Assembly: GCA_033807695.1 (NCBI GenBank) | Contig: CM066307.1 | Coordinates: 248,001-312,000 of the forward strand | DNA length: 64,000 bases | Source: Daedaleopsis sinensis | Taxonomy: Eukaryota > Basidiomycota > Agaricomycetes > Polyporales > Polyporaceae | Reading direction: 5' to 3' | Shown here: in pieces, positions 22,747 to 34,807 of the stretch | How the letters are laid out: each line of letters opens with the position of its first letter | How positions within the stretch are numbered: position 1 is the stretch's first letter | Made by a program: the position numbers and the translations under genes | The notes under the pieces: generated by a model | The model's input: the letters and a program-made list of their open reading frames with translations, nothing else | Databases searched by the model: none | What the model was told of the DNA's origin: nothing

Positions 22747-23098
22747 GCTTAGCAGTAGTAGCATTAGCATTACTATGTATAACTTAACCGTCCTACTATG
22801 TATATATGTGTCTCGCAATCTTCCACTGACTGCCCATATAAACGATCGCGACGTTCACGCGTGCATGCATATCACCATGTTATAAGGTGTCGACTTAGAT
22901 TGTGTGACAGGTGGGCATCTTGTGGTCAATCTACCGCATACGAACTACGAACTAATATGACTCATTTCACCAGGCAGTACAGACGCTTACGACCGCGGGA
23001 TTTGCCCCACGATGGATGGGACTTCCTGTGTCGTGGATTGTCCCCATCCAATTCCCTATACCCAACTTACTCCCAGGTACCTAGGTGAAACGGACTTT

Positions 23099-23772
23099 TC
23101 ACCGCATCACTCGGACCTGATCCCGAAGTCTAGGGCGCACAGTGCCCGCGCGCGACTTGCAGAAGAACTCGCCCTCGGGCGGCAGCGCCTCGGGCCCGTC
23201 CAAACTGCCCACACACATGTGCCGCGAGTGCTCCTACGCCTCTTCCTGTAGCAGGCGCGAGATCGATCTCGTGAGTGTCCATATCCGCGACCGTGTCTGT
23301 GCTCCGAGGCGTCCTCCTCTGCTACATCCCATCCCATGACTGTGCTGCGAGCATGGTGGGCTAAGGCGAGCCGGTGAACTCGCGAACGTGGCGGGAGATG
23401 CGCAGATGCAGGAGAGCAAGCACATGGAGCTGTGGACACACCCCGTACTCGAGCACGAAGCTCGCGCAGTTCTCGCAGAACTCGCGGTGCACCGTCGCGC
23501 CCGCGCCGTTGTCCGCGTGCTCCCGCGGCGCGCCCTTCGTGTACCGGAACGCGTCCATGGGCACCTTCGCGGTCAGCCCGTAGTTCGTCCCGAACGCTTT
23601 CTGCGTGCGTACGCGTGCATGTCGTGTGAGTGCCCGTGCCCGTGCCCACATCGTACTACACGCGCACACACGCACCTTGCAGTTCTGGCAGTGGCAGAGC
23701 GTCTGCCGAGTCGAGGTGGGCCTCGTACTCGAGCTTCTTGCAGTAGCAGCTGCCGGTGAGCTTGATTGGCAT
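23099..23772 (-). pseudogene. GFA/CENP-V-type small zinc protein with apparent 1-nt frameshift
   Basis: Three exons, complement(23099-23233, 23442-23600, 23676-23772), carry the conserved landmarks of the glutathione-dependent formaldehyde-activating (GFA) fold. These are LTGSCYCKK, LCHCQNCK, FCENCASFVLEYG and PEALPPEGEFFCKSRAG, together supplying the zinc-binding cysteines. The first exon changes frame between EYEAHLDS and QTLCHCQNCK. Removing one base near 23705 would give a continuous frame across all exons. This is either a real inactivating indel or a sequencing/assembly error. The intron between exons 2 and 3 is unusually long (208 nt). The function of fungal GFA proteins is mostly uncharacterised. 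Confidence 0.7.
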
Positions 23773-24195
23773 GGCATAGATCTATATGCTCGGGGAGATT
23801 CGAATGTACAACGTACAACTTTAACGGTTCGCTGACTCGTATTCTGTACTTAAGTACTGGTTGCGAGAAGTATGACGTCATCTCTATGAGATGTTCAATG
23901 GGACTCTGGGTGGCGTGTCGGGCGAGACGTGCGCGCATAATATGTTTATGCCAAGTACCCATCTCGGAGGATGGGGACATCTTCTACCACATTCTGCTGC
24001 CTCGACGTGTCTGGAAAGTGAGACGACGCGCATACCGTGCACGTCCAGAGGGGTACGCGGGACATTCGGCCAGGGAAAGGCAGACTCGCCGATCGACTCG
24101 ATCGACGGTACATCTAGAACTACTCGACCATAAACCAATCTGTAAGTCCGCGTATCAAGTGAATATTCAGTCTACTTACTGAAGTATATGACAGT

Positions 24196-25612
24196 TCAAG
24201 GTGTCTCCTGCGGGTGGGCGACGAGCTTCGTCGCGCTAACCTTGTTCTGCTTGATCCTCTCCAGCCCATCCGGGATCCCCGCCAGGCCGTTCGGAAGGAC
24301 CTCGACCCTGTTCGGCTATCCGACGTCCGAGTCACGGCAGCTCACAATATCAGCCACGGTCTACCTGTCCCCTCCAAAAAACCAAGGCAGAGGCACGCAC
24401 CACGATGACCCCGTCCCGCAGCCATTCCGTGAGCCTGCTGTACACCTGGAGGCCGATCTGCCTGTTCTCCGGCTGGTGCGGGTTCCCGAACAGAAACAGC
24501 ACCCTCTTCCCGTCCCCTTCCTTCTTAAGCTCCGCCGGGATCTCGTCGGGGATGACGAGGAGCAGCACGCCCCCCGGCGCGAGTGCCTGGTACGCGGGCG
24601 CGTGCGTGTCGGCGCTCGCAACCGCGTCGTACACGTACTCGATTGGGGTGCCCCCGGTGACGCGCTGCAGCTCGCTGAAGATCGCCGGGGTGGAGAAGGC
24701 GCGATCGAGGACGTGTGTCGCACCGAGAGACTTGAGCAGCGGCGCGTTCTGCAGGGACGCGGTGGCGATGATCGGCGAGAAGTTCTGGAGCCGCGCAAGC
24801 TGGATGACTGCGAGCATGCAGAGTCATGCATCATGGATGAGCAAAGTGCGCCAGTATCGATATTGTCGCCACGGAGTCCACCGAGACTCACCGTATTGAC
24901 CGACGCAGGACGAGCCGCCTAGAATGAGCGCAGGCTTCCCCACGAACCTCGTCAGACCACCCTCCTCCCACGGCGCTGGGAAGTCGACAGTCCTCGCGTC
25001 GGGTTGATGGTTCCAGAGCGGCGCGGAAGCCGCAGCCAGCCCGGAAGGCACGCTTGCGGCTTGGTCGAAGGAGATGTTGTCAGGGATCTTCACGAAAAAC
25101 GAAAACCCGCGTCAGGAGTCAGGACCTTGTGCGGAGACGCACGCGAACGATGATAAGTAAGTACTCGCCTTCACCGTCATCTCTGCGGCGCTGACTGCGT
25201 ACTGCTGGAACGCGGCAGACCTTTGGTCGATCCGAGGGGCCCCTTGGAAAAGTCTAGTCGGACCCTCGAGTCAGTACCACAGGGAGTACACAACGAAGAC
25301 AATCAGTAACACGTACACCCTGTCGCCCTCCGCGCGGTCCAAAACCTCAGCTCCGACCTCCTCAACGACCCCCGCCGCGTCCGAGCCGGAGACGAAGGGG
25401 TAGGAGTCGTCGGTCAGCGCTCAGCGCCAGGCCCCACGCTCCATGCCTGTATCTTCCAGTCCCCGGGGTTGAGTTGAGCGCGGCCGCGACGACCCTGACG
25501 CGGACGTCCTTGGGGCCCGGGCCCGGGGTCGGGATGGGATGGGGATGGGGACATCGGCGACCTCCCAGGGGCCCTGTTTGACGGCGATACGGAGGGCTTT
25601 CTGGTTTCGCAT
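24196..25612 (-). pseudogene. Second MDR dehydrogenase, 5' exon frameshifted
   Basis: The three 3' exons (24196-24315, 24401-24807, 24892-25087) are intact. Two of them have exactly the same lengths, 120 and 407 nt, as the intact dehydrogenase at 14907. They encode VLPNGLAGIPDGLERIKQNK, ALILGGSSCVGQY and a complete Rossmann-type half. A short exon ending EMTVK precedes them, with a possible GC-AG intron. The first exon, starting MRNQKALRIAVKQGPWEV, breaks frame at least three times. The breaks are around VPIPIP/PTPGPG, between ALN and NPGDWKIQAW, and before DDSYPFVSGSDAAGVVEEVG. The shifts coincide with small local duplications, and the pieces are otherwise recognisable, so decay appears recent. 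Confidence 0.8.
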
Positions 25613-26767
25613 GTTCACGGATTGGAGATATCGTGCAGACGACGGTGAGTACGACGGCAGTACATATACATATATGAGGACGTCTCGCTATGTACGTGTG
25701 TTCATGAGCTCGGCAGAAAGTGGGTGTGACAAGGAATCCCGACGTCGGATATCGAGTCGAAGGAGGCGGAGATCGCTGACCGCCGATGCTTTCGTGGCGG
25801 AAGACCGAGCTGCCATGGTGCCGGTGCCGTGGTGCCAAACGCAATCGAAGCTTCTCTAGAACCTCAGATGTGCATGCATACTGTCGACGTCAGTGAGCCT
25901 CAGAATCGTCGTGCGAGACGTGCGTATATCTGCAGGGGGCTACGGCGGCGCGCGAGGTCCAACGACTCGAGTCTCGGCCCGCAGCGCTTCGAAGTTCTGA
26001 CGAGTCGACGCGCGTACGTAGCGTGCACGTCAACGTTCAGGGACCCCGAGACCTGCGACTACGGAAAGAGACCGACTCAACGGTGGCGGTACCGCGGTAC
26101 GAAGGTAGTACTTCTGCTATCCAGCGTCTAACCTTCTGCAGAAACGTTAACGTTAACGGTTATCAGTACGCGGCTACAAACGACTCGACTTGGCCACGGT
26201 ACATACATTCACCGCTTGCAACTGTAGCACCAGCACACCCATATGCATATGCATCACGCACAGCTGCAGCAAGCAGTAAATAACAGCCCCGTCGCCGACG
26301 CATACAGTCCAGACGACGGGCGCACCCGCGCCTGTACAGTTCCCACTAGTGTACAACGGCAGAGCAGTATACAGGGTATGTATGTATGTAGAGAGCATTA
26401 ACTATGAACTTTTCGCAACGAGCACCCGCAGCACCCGCAGTGCAGTACACGGCAGCCCACCGCCGAATAAGTTACAAATACATAGAGCATGTCATGAATG
26501 GCATGGCGGTAGTCCGTCTCCCCAATGGCAGGCATCGTACGCGGCCGCAAGAGCGGCGTCTTGTGGGTATGTGCCTGGGCTTGCAGGGAGATCGATAGTG
26601 AGGCTGGTATGCATAGCGAGCCAGCACCGGCAGGAGGCATCATGCATGCAAGTGCCGGCGACAGGGCCCGTGGACGGTTGCAATGCAATGCAGGCCTGAG
26701 GCGATTGATATTGCTGGGCCCCAGGGTGCGCACTGCGCACTGCACACTGCACACCGCAAGACGCGCC
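25613..26767. other. Intergenic region, no gene recognised
   Basis: Only short patchy frames are present, with no motif or splice pattern I can support. Part of it is the 3' flank of the HSP20-like gene, which reads toward it. Confidence 0.5.
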
Positions 26768-27597
26768 TCATCGCGCGTAGACGAGCGGCGGGGGGCTGCC
26801 CTCGCCGCCGGGCCGCCGCCGCACGTGGATGAGCAGCTGCCCGTCCGCGTCGAACACCGCGCGCACGGACAGCATGTCCACGTCCGCGGGCGCGAACACG
26901 GCCTCCCACTCGTAGTGCGCTGCGTGCAAAGCAAAAAGACGCGGCGCGTGAGCATATACGCACCATGCCTGCGTCCCGCGGCCGCCGTGGGGGGAGCGGA
27001 GCGGCTGGGACGGAGGGGAGGGGGGAACGGAGACAGACACTCACAGTCGTCCTCGCGGTGCCACAGGTCCGCGACGACCGCGAGCCGCGCGCCCTTCTTC
27101 GCGCTCACGGTCACCATCTCCGGCGCGAGCCCCTCCGGGAGGCGCACCGCGAGCGTGTGCTGGCCCGCGGTCGAGAGCAGCCGCATTGGCGGCGTGCGCG
27201 CGGGGGACGGCGCGCGTCGCGTCTTCGCGATCGGCGACTCGGGGAAGTACGCGTACGCCGGGCTTGGGGCCACGAGGCCCGATGCTGGGGCTTTTCCGTA
27301 TCCGAGGTCCTGGCCGCGTGGTGTTTGTGTTTGGGGCAGCTGCGACGAGAGTGCCGGGGAGTACAACGCTGCGACGCTCGCGCTGGTGGACGGGTATGGG
27401 AGCATGGGGGTCAGAAGGGGGCTCGTGCAGGAAGGCGAGGGCGGGAGAAGCGAAGGCCCTGCGGCTGTGTTTTGCGACGGCGAGGGGAGGGGAAGAGGGA
27501 TCGTCATCGGCGCGGGGATCGCGTTTAGCTTCATCGCGCTCTGGCTGTTCGAGCGCGAACAGCACATCGAGGACCGTGTGGGGGCGGCAGAAGGCAT
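26768..27597 (-). CDS. HSP20-like / alpha-crystallin-fold protein
   Basis: Two exons, complement(26768-26919, 27045-27597), give 234 aa from the chosen Met (MPSAAPTRSS); upstream Met codons in the same frame exist to 27663. The first half is Pro/Ser-rich and probably disordered. The second half reads LAVRLPEGLAPEMVTVSAKK, RLAVVADLWHRED, then across the splice SHYEWEAVFAPADVDMLSVR and FDADGQLLIHVRR. This alternating hydrophobic pattern, ending in a short IHVRR strand, fits the beta-sandwich of small heat-shock/CS proteins. Similar short basidiomycete proteins exist, but their role is unknown. The strong GC bias makes antisense frames look long; they are shadows. Confidence 0.6.
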
Positions 27598-30417
27598 AGC
27601 AGAAGCGAAGCGGAAGCAGAAGAGACGGACGGGGAGGCAGCAGGGTGATCGACGCAGGCGCAAAGCTTTATGCGCCCCGGTTTGAGAGCGTGGGCCGCGC
27701 AGGGGTCGAGGGTGTGTGCGGCAGTAGTAGGGGGACGGGCGAGCAGGGCGCGTGCGGGAGCGAGAGCGCTTGCGCTAGGCCAGATTCAGTGTGGGTCAGT
27801 GCGGGCCGCTGCGGGCGAGGAGGCTCGGCGAGTCCAAGTGCGGGCGATCCACTCTGTCCGGAGGAGGCAGAAAGGGAGGGAGAGTGCGGGGAGGGGGCGA
27901 GGGGAGGCCGTGGATGGGGGCAAAAGGGAGGATTCGCGAGGGCGTTCATGGTCGTCCGGGAGGATAACTGCAGACGACGAGAGGGACGCCACCAGAGAAA
28001 TGACGTCTGCACGTGGATTGGGGGACGGTGTGTGCTGGGAAACATGAGTAGGGTACACTGCGCGCGTGCTGAGGTAAGCGACAGATAAATGAGCCTGCCG
28101 TGTCTCGAGCTCCGTAGCTCGTCCCAACATACCCGTCGCATCTATCGCCGCTCGTGCCAGCGCCTCCCGTATGTGGCGCGCCCAACACGTACTGACCGGC
28201 GTTTGGTGGTCGCTGGCGGCGTCGGGCGGTATGTTCCACTTCAAGTCGCCGATATATTCACCAAGTCGCCGTCGCGAATTCTGGCAACAGTGTTCGCTTC
28301 ACACTCACGTGCGTACGATCGCAGGCGATAGTCTGAGCTACGATAACATCACCGACGCGGAGACGGCCGCCAGATGTCGTCACAGAGAGCACGAGGATCA
28401 GCACGCTCTCCGCTCGGAGACCCGGCGCGAGCCCGTGCACCGATGGATTGTGGGCGACAGAGGGATCGACCGTCGAGCTGGGAAAGGAGCAGTAGCGCAA
28501 CGACCTCACAGCAAGAGGTTCTAGCGTACCAGAGTACGATAGGCGGAGTGGGACAAAGGAAGGAGAGGAAGTGGGTGCGCAGCCGGAGGAGGACGAGGAG
28601 CGCGGGAGCGAGGAGCAGGGTCAGAAGAGGGCTTTCTGTGGAGCGTCCAGTTAATGTGGGGCTCCGCACGCTGGAACTTCCAGGCGGCGAGTGTATGTCA
28701 CGCCCAGATCGTGCCCGATGCGAGGGCGAGGGATATGGCTGTCCGACTGCCCCCCGCGTGCCTTCTCATGATCCTCTCCCGTGCGCCCCAGCTGATCACT
28801 GCGTATTTAGCCAGCGACCCGAGCAGAACCCGCGCAACACAGTCGTACGCACCGTGCACACTTCTCGGTCGATCGCAACGAGGCACATGTGCTCCCATTC
28901 TGTCCTGACGCGCCGCCGCAGTCGCCGCTTCTGAATACGGCGGGCGTTGTACGAACCACCCGCTCCTTGCTCTTGCGTCCTTCCGAGAGCGACGGGAACC
29001 GGTCAGCGAACCAGCGCCCCGTCCTCCTTCGTTTTCAATCTCTTTCCGTCAAGGGCTGACATCAACAGCATCCCACACGTCCTCCGGCTCCACCGTCGTC
29101 GCGTCCGTTGCACACGATCTGCGCAAATACGCCACTCGCTGCGAGCAAGGGCTCCGGACTGTGGACAGACCGCGCCCCGTGGCCTGATCGACGCTCAGTG
29201 CGTGCTGGAAACGGCCACGATCGACCCGCGACCCGCGACCCGCGACCCGCGACCCGCTGCTCCTGCCTCAGTGGGCATTCCCCCGGTACCAGTAGCTTCC
29301 GAGATCAGCCTGGTGTGCCAACCAGATGCACCCTGGATTTCGAGCACACGTGTCTGTGAGCGTCCGAGCCCAGAGGAACACGCAGTAGTAGACAGAAGAG
29401 ACCGCCAGAAGGTCTGTCCAGCCCGGCGGAGGATCAGAGCGAGCGAGCAGATGGGCAGAACGTGGTGAGCCCCGTCGCCAGCAGACGAGAGAGGGCAGAA
29501 TCGGTCGAGAACAAACGGGTCCTCGAATCGAGCAGGAGCGTGCTCGAGCTGGTGGTAAGTGCTGCCTCGAGGCGCGTCACTGCGGTCGAGGGAGAAGAAA
29601 GAAGAGGCGATTGCGTCAGCCACTGGCAGCTGCAGCAGCCAGCTGCCAGTGCTCAGAAAATAGGAGGATCGTCCGGAGACGGCCGTCCGTGCACAAGCGC
29701 CTAAATGGCGCTCCCTTTGTTCCGGCAAACCGAGTCCGGGCCTCGACCTGGTCATGCCAGACTCATGAAGGTGCCACGTACTACGGTACAGCTACCAGCA
29801 CCAGCCAAGACCAGCCAGCACCATGGCTCTGTGACTTCTCATGCTCTTCGGACTCAGGTACTAACCCGCCCCGCCAGTGCTTCGCATCGGACCCCCCATG
29901 GGACTTGTACAAGACAATATAATGAAGTGTTTGTCATGGACATGCACATACGTGGTGTAGTTTATATCATTATGACACGCGAGTTTACAATGCAATCCAA
30001 ACCTCGCTAGGCATTCCGACAGTGAGGCGAGAGGGCGAAGTGGCGGGGGTGAGCACGCGCCGCGAACGGCGGAGGGAGAGCGCGCGCGGCATGCGGAGAG
30101 GGAGGGGCGTCGGGGGAGGGACGCTACCTATGACCCTACCGAGGCCAACTGCCTCAGACCGGGATGCCCCTCGCGGGGAAGGATGGATGCGCGACCGAGT
30201 CGTATTTGCCAGCTCGCGGTCGCAAGCGCTGAACCGACGCGTAGGGAGCGGTGGCGAAGCGCCCCCTTCCGTGAGGCCTTCCCAAGTCCCGACCAGTGGG
30301 GTCGACCTGTCGGACACGCCGTCGCGACCCCGCTTGCCTGCGCGCACTGTCCGGACGTCCATGCCCATCCTCCTCTCACTTCCGCAGCGGAGCAACTCCA
30401 TCGGCGCGGTACCCAGC
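27598..30417. other. GC-rich intergenic region
   Basis: Long but featureless frames on both strands reflect high GC content. The only local structure I noted is a short run of about four CGACCCG heptamers near 29220-29253. No gene or RNA is supported. Confidence 0.5.
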
Positions 30418-30424
30418 TGTCACC

Positions 30425-30450
30425 CCCAGTGAAACCTCACGCGGATTTAA
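30425..30450 (+). repeat. Left terminal inverted repeat of the CACTA element
   Basis: 26 bp beginning CCCAGTGAAACC, preceded directly by TGTCACC. It matches the right end perfectly, and after one mismatch four more bases (CGTA) match. Confidence 0.92.
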
Positions 30451-30846
30451 GCGTAAGTGCTCGTGAGCACTCGTAAGAACTCGGGAAATCCAGTGGGTGA
30501 GGTATACGCACGAGATTCTACGACAAAGGATCGATATTACGGATTTCTCGTAAGATGTTGTAGCTAGTACAGCGAATACAAACGACAGTGTACGACAATT
30601 CAGGTGGATCTCGGAAGGACTCGTATGGTAATGGTGTGCATACCGTTTGGATTGCGACACGGTATTCCGGATTTATACGGATCCATACGAAGTAATGCGA
30701 GTTGATACTATTGCAGGCGAGCTAAAAATACAGTTTACTACGAGATACAACGGGTCAAGCGTTCAAACACGTCGTCATTCGGTCCATCCAGTCTTTGCAA
30801 AGATCCCTACTTACCTGCCTTCACGGCCTTGGGCGATGCCTGTGCG

Positions 30847-33406
30847 TCAGACTGGCTCTTCTGCAACTGATATAATGAGTATATCACTTAGAATGAGTAG
30901 GAAAAAGAGCACATACCTTCCATTTCGTGTACTTGACGCTGTAGAAGCTGTAATGGATGATAAAGGCAGTCAGCAGGGACACGGGGGAAGGACGCGTGAC
31001 TCACAGCTTTGTATGCCGCGTCAAGGGCATTGTAATGGGCGTCGAAGTCCACGTCACTTCCGCCTACGTGCTCCTTGAGCCATACTTCGCGGGCGTAGTA
31101 CCACCTGATGTGTCTCGGATGAGAGTCAGCTGTATAAGTGAATAGGTGTACTTACTTGGTACCGATAACGTCTGGCGCGGGGGGCCACGTAGGGGACTTG
31201 CGAGGGCCTCGTTTGTTGCGACTCGAGCTCGACTCCTCGACCTGAGCGGTATCTTCATCTAGGGGCACAGTCGGGGGCTTCGCACGACCGCGCGGTTTGG
31301 GAACGGGCTTTCTGGCGGCCTCGGATGCAGGAGGGACCGTGCCGGAGCGAGACACGCGGGAGACCCGGTCGGGCGTAGCAGTGGGTGACGAAATGGCGAC
31401 GGCACTGGCAGACACGAAGATGGTCGAGGCGGGGGCAGCGGACGCTGTGATGTTGTTCGTGTTGGTCACAGCGCCTGAGTTGACGACCATGGATGACGGA
31501 GATGCGGGTGGCAAAAGGGCATCGGGTTCTGGAGTACTGGCAGCGAGATTACCTGCTTGGTCCTCTTCGTTGTCGGTGGGGTCATCTGACTCGCCCCCGA
31601 GCATGCTGAGCCTGTTATAACACAAGTGTGATCAGTACGAATCAATGGGGTGCACAGAAACTACGTACACGTTGTTGGTTACCTGTTGTAGCAGATATCA
31701 TGAGCGAAATGGGGTGATTGAGTGGGGTGTGCTGCTTACCAAGGACTTGAGCCGACGCTCCTTGCCTTGGGGCTGCTTCCCCTTGGCAGTTGCAGATATA
31801 TGGACAGGGGATCCTAACGCTGGCAGGATAGCGTCGGACTGCACGCCGGCAGGCACAGGATCGAGGTAGTCCAGAGGCGACGCTTCGCGGGCTTCTTGAG
31901 GCAGCGTGGCAGGTAGAGCATACTTGCTGTAGTCCCCGGCAGTGTACGCGGCGGAGGCGGCCTTGAGGGCTTTCTGCCTCTTAGGAGGTGCACCTGTATG
32001 CGGACAGGTCAGTATCGACAGGTGCTGAATGGGGCTTATGCTCAGCACCTTTCGGGGACTTGGCGCGACACCGTTTCCGGCTGTCCTGCTGAGCCGAGGG
32101 GGCTATCTTGGTGGCCTGTTTAGCAGTCGTCTTCAAGCTCGGCTGTGCCTTGGGGACACAGTCAGAGTCGGAGTCGAGGTCGTCGATGGTGAAAAGGGCA
32201 TCCTTGAGGTCAACAGAGGTCGTTGGGGCATCCTTGTTCAGGTGCAGGCGCACAACATGATCGTAGTAGAAGCTATGAACAACCAGGTTAACCTTGTAGT
32301 CATCTTCACATAGCTGATATAAAACGAAGCGACGCCGTATCGCGGCTGTGATGATCTCACGCAGCCGCAGGTTGACCAGTTTCCACTGATCCGGAAGCTG
32401 GACTCCTTCGTTGGCGATAATGCTGATGATATCTTGAGCATACTTGCGCGAGCTCTTGTAGTATTTGAAGTCGGTGGTGGCGCCGTTGACCTTGAACAAG
32501 TAAGCGGGCCCAGGGTCCTGAGCACGCTGTTCATCTGATATACGTCCGGAACGGGCCTCTTGGCCGATTGTGACAGTGCCCCCACCTTTCTTTTGGTGGT
32601 GGGCCCATTGGGGTGCCGTCCACATGTATGCGGCCTAGATGATTGATGATATGGATGAGATGACTCTATGTGCAGTGTACGAGGTGACGTACCCTTGGAA
32701 AATCTTGCATATGACGAACATGGTCTTCGCCGAGTTCTTCGTCCTCGACGAGAGAACGCAGCCCTTTTATCTTGCCTATATGCGCTTCGAGCTTGTCTAT
32801 CGCGGTCTCTGATTGTGAGTACACAAATGCGACCAAGTGGGGGCGTGCGTGACTAACCATATCTATCATCGCGCCCACGCGGAGCGGACACCGATGCCTG
32901 CACGATCTTGCATGCTTTGAGTTCGGCGACAACATCTGATAGTTTCTCCCTGTGTGTGGTGAGTCGCATCTACAACCAGCGTGCCAACTGCGGTGACTCA
33001 CTTCGTTCTGCAAAGGTCCTTCTCGAGTGTCTCCATGCGGATTAGCAGTTCAGTAGTCTGCGGAGCAGGGAGCCCCGTATGATGGAAGGGCATTGGCATG
33101 TACGGAGGAGATAAGGAAGACATATGCTGCATGTATGGTCAGCATATGTCTCATGTGGATATGAGTCGGATGCACCATATGTGGGGTGCCATACATGGAG
33201 GGCATGCCAGCGTAGCCCATCTGATGCATAGCCGGCATATTCTCCCTGGTGATGTTGGCGAGAGAGTCATGAGTAGCAGAAGTCAGGCGGGTATGTAACA
33301 TAGAGAGGGAGGTTGCTGTATGCGGCGAGACTTCTAGACGAGCAGGGAATGGCAGGGCGTCCGGTTCAACTGGAGACGACAGCGGGAAGTCACGTTCAGT
33401 GTACAT
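30847..33406 (-). CDS. CACTA companion protein 1 (unrecognised)
   Basis: An 11-exon model fits throughout: complement(30847-30866, 30917-30947, 31005-31104, 31156-31611, 31669-31682, 31740-31993, 32049-32634, 32693-32808, 32858-32949, 33002-33126, 33176-33406). It gives 674 aa starting MYTERDFPLSSPVEPD. It includes a 14-nt micro-exon. The N-terminal third has Leu/Glu-rich helical segments (LIRMETLEKDLCRTK and KLEAHIGKIKGLRSL). The middle (WTAPQWAHHQKK to YDHVVRLHLN) looks globular. The rest is Ser/Pro-rich and basic (RKRCRAKSPK, KPVPKPRGRAK). I do not recognise a family. Location within the transposon suggests an accessory, perhaps DNA-binding role comparable to TnpA of plant CACTA elements (inference). 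Confidence 0.65.
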
Positions 33407-33683
33407 ATTACTAGTGGTTGTTGCTCAGGTGTACAGTGAATACATAGAGTATGGAGAGGAGTTGGGGGCGGGAAGAAACAAGGATGATGGGATGAGGCAA
33501 GGTGGATGACGCGACGCGCGTCCAATGAGTGCGTCTAGACGCCCACTTCCTTTTTGGGCGCATAGAGCACGTCCTCGTCCTCCTGCGCCTGTGACCTTTC
33601 TTCTGCCGCTACTGCATCTCGTCCTCATCTCGTGGCTGCTACTTCTACTGCTGAACTCCGCGCTAGGCACTGTATCTGAGGCG

Positions 33684-34701
33684 ATGGATGGCAAGCAGCT
33701 CTCAGGCAGCCCGGGAGGGGAGAAAAACCAGCATACACAGTACGTCCTCCGTGTTGCTACTAGCAGTGGGGTAATGTTTGATGCAAGTTGTATAACAGGT
33801 ACTCTGGCTATATCTCGGGGGGTGACTCTCTCATGGAAGCCTGGCGAAAGTATCATCAACTCAAGGCGTTGTCGACCGGATCCACACAGCAGCGCACATC
33901 TGCCGCACTCCTCCAAGTCGCAGAGCATGCCGCTCGATTGGCCTGCGATCTAGCACGATCGACATCACCCTCGTCAACTACTGTGTCCTCAACTGTGTAC
34001 TCGGAGTTGCAGGAGTTGCATGCAAAAGTCGAAGAGGCGAACGGGCAGTTGACCGAGTGGTTGTCGGACAAAACGTTCACCGATTCATAAGTCCGCTTTT
34101 GTTACTCATCTCGCCTGCCCCGTCAATGTGTTGTATGGACAGCACCTCGGACTCGATGTCCTCCATTGCCGAGCCGACGGCGGCATCGTTCTGCGATGAA
34201 GTCTCTCGCAACCTCGCCTCCAAGTCCCAACAAGCCGCGAGAGCCAAGGCTCTGGCGTATCTACGCGAAGAGCCAGTCTTTGTGCCCAAACTCGAAACCC
34301 TAGACGAGATACGCGCGGCGTACAAACCCTACGTCTCTCGCCCAACTCTGCTGCCCTCACCTGTGTCTTCTCGCAAGCCCGCTCGCCCCAACGCTGGAGG
34401 CGACGCCCCGCGGTGCAAGAAGACCCGCAGCGCTCGCAGAGACCCCGCAGATGGACCTCTCCCCAGGTTCCGGACTCCTGGTTGGCGTTCGCCGCCCACA
34501 GCGTCTGCATCTAGCTCCCGGCTGACGAGCAGCCCCTCCAAAGAGATGTCTCCTGTGCCTGGCGAAGCCTTGGGGTCCCAACCTCTGTCGAATCTCGGTT
34601 CGCCGGCCCCTTTCAAGCCGTTCTCGGTACTACCTGGCAGGGGGATGTCATGGGAAGAGCTCCCTTCTGACTTCGTGAATCGTCCCCGCGGGGGGCAGTA
34701 G
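33684..34701 (+). CDS. CACTA companion protein 2 (unrecognised)
   Basis: Exons 33684-33739, 33799-34074 and 34143-34701 join in frame and give 296 aa from MDGKQLSGSPG. An upstream in-frame Met at 33525 would add a hydrophobic Leu-rich leader that looks like untranslated sequence. The segment DSLMEAWRKYHQLKALST to ELQELHAKVEEANGQLTEWL is helical and coiled-coil-like. The C-terminal half is Ser/Pro/Arg-rich. It is divergent from companion 1 (277 bp between starts) and tail-to-tail with the transposase (106 bp apart). The second intron has a weak donor (GTTCAC). No family is recognised. Confidence 0.6.
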
Positions 34702-34807
34702 ATCACGCGACGAGTCCTGCTGATGTATGAGGGCATTGCGCGAAGAGTAGTCATTGAACGAATGCATAGAACGACTAAGTGTAATAATAAATATGGCTTT
34801 CGCATTA

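Noticed and set aside
26525..27685. 386-codon plus-strand frame opposite the HSP20-like gene
   Set aside because: It is the antisense shadow of a GC-rich gene; the minus strand has the splice signals and protein-like pattern.
27668..28244. Long frames on both strands beside the HSP20-like gene
   Set aside because: They are GC-driven frames of similar length in several phases, with no protein-like pattern.
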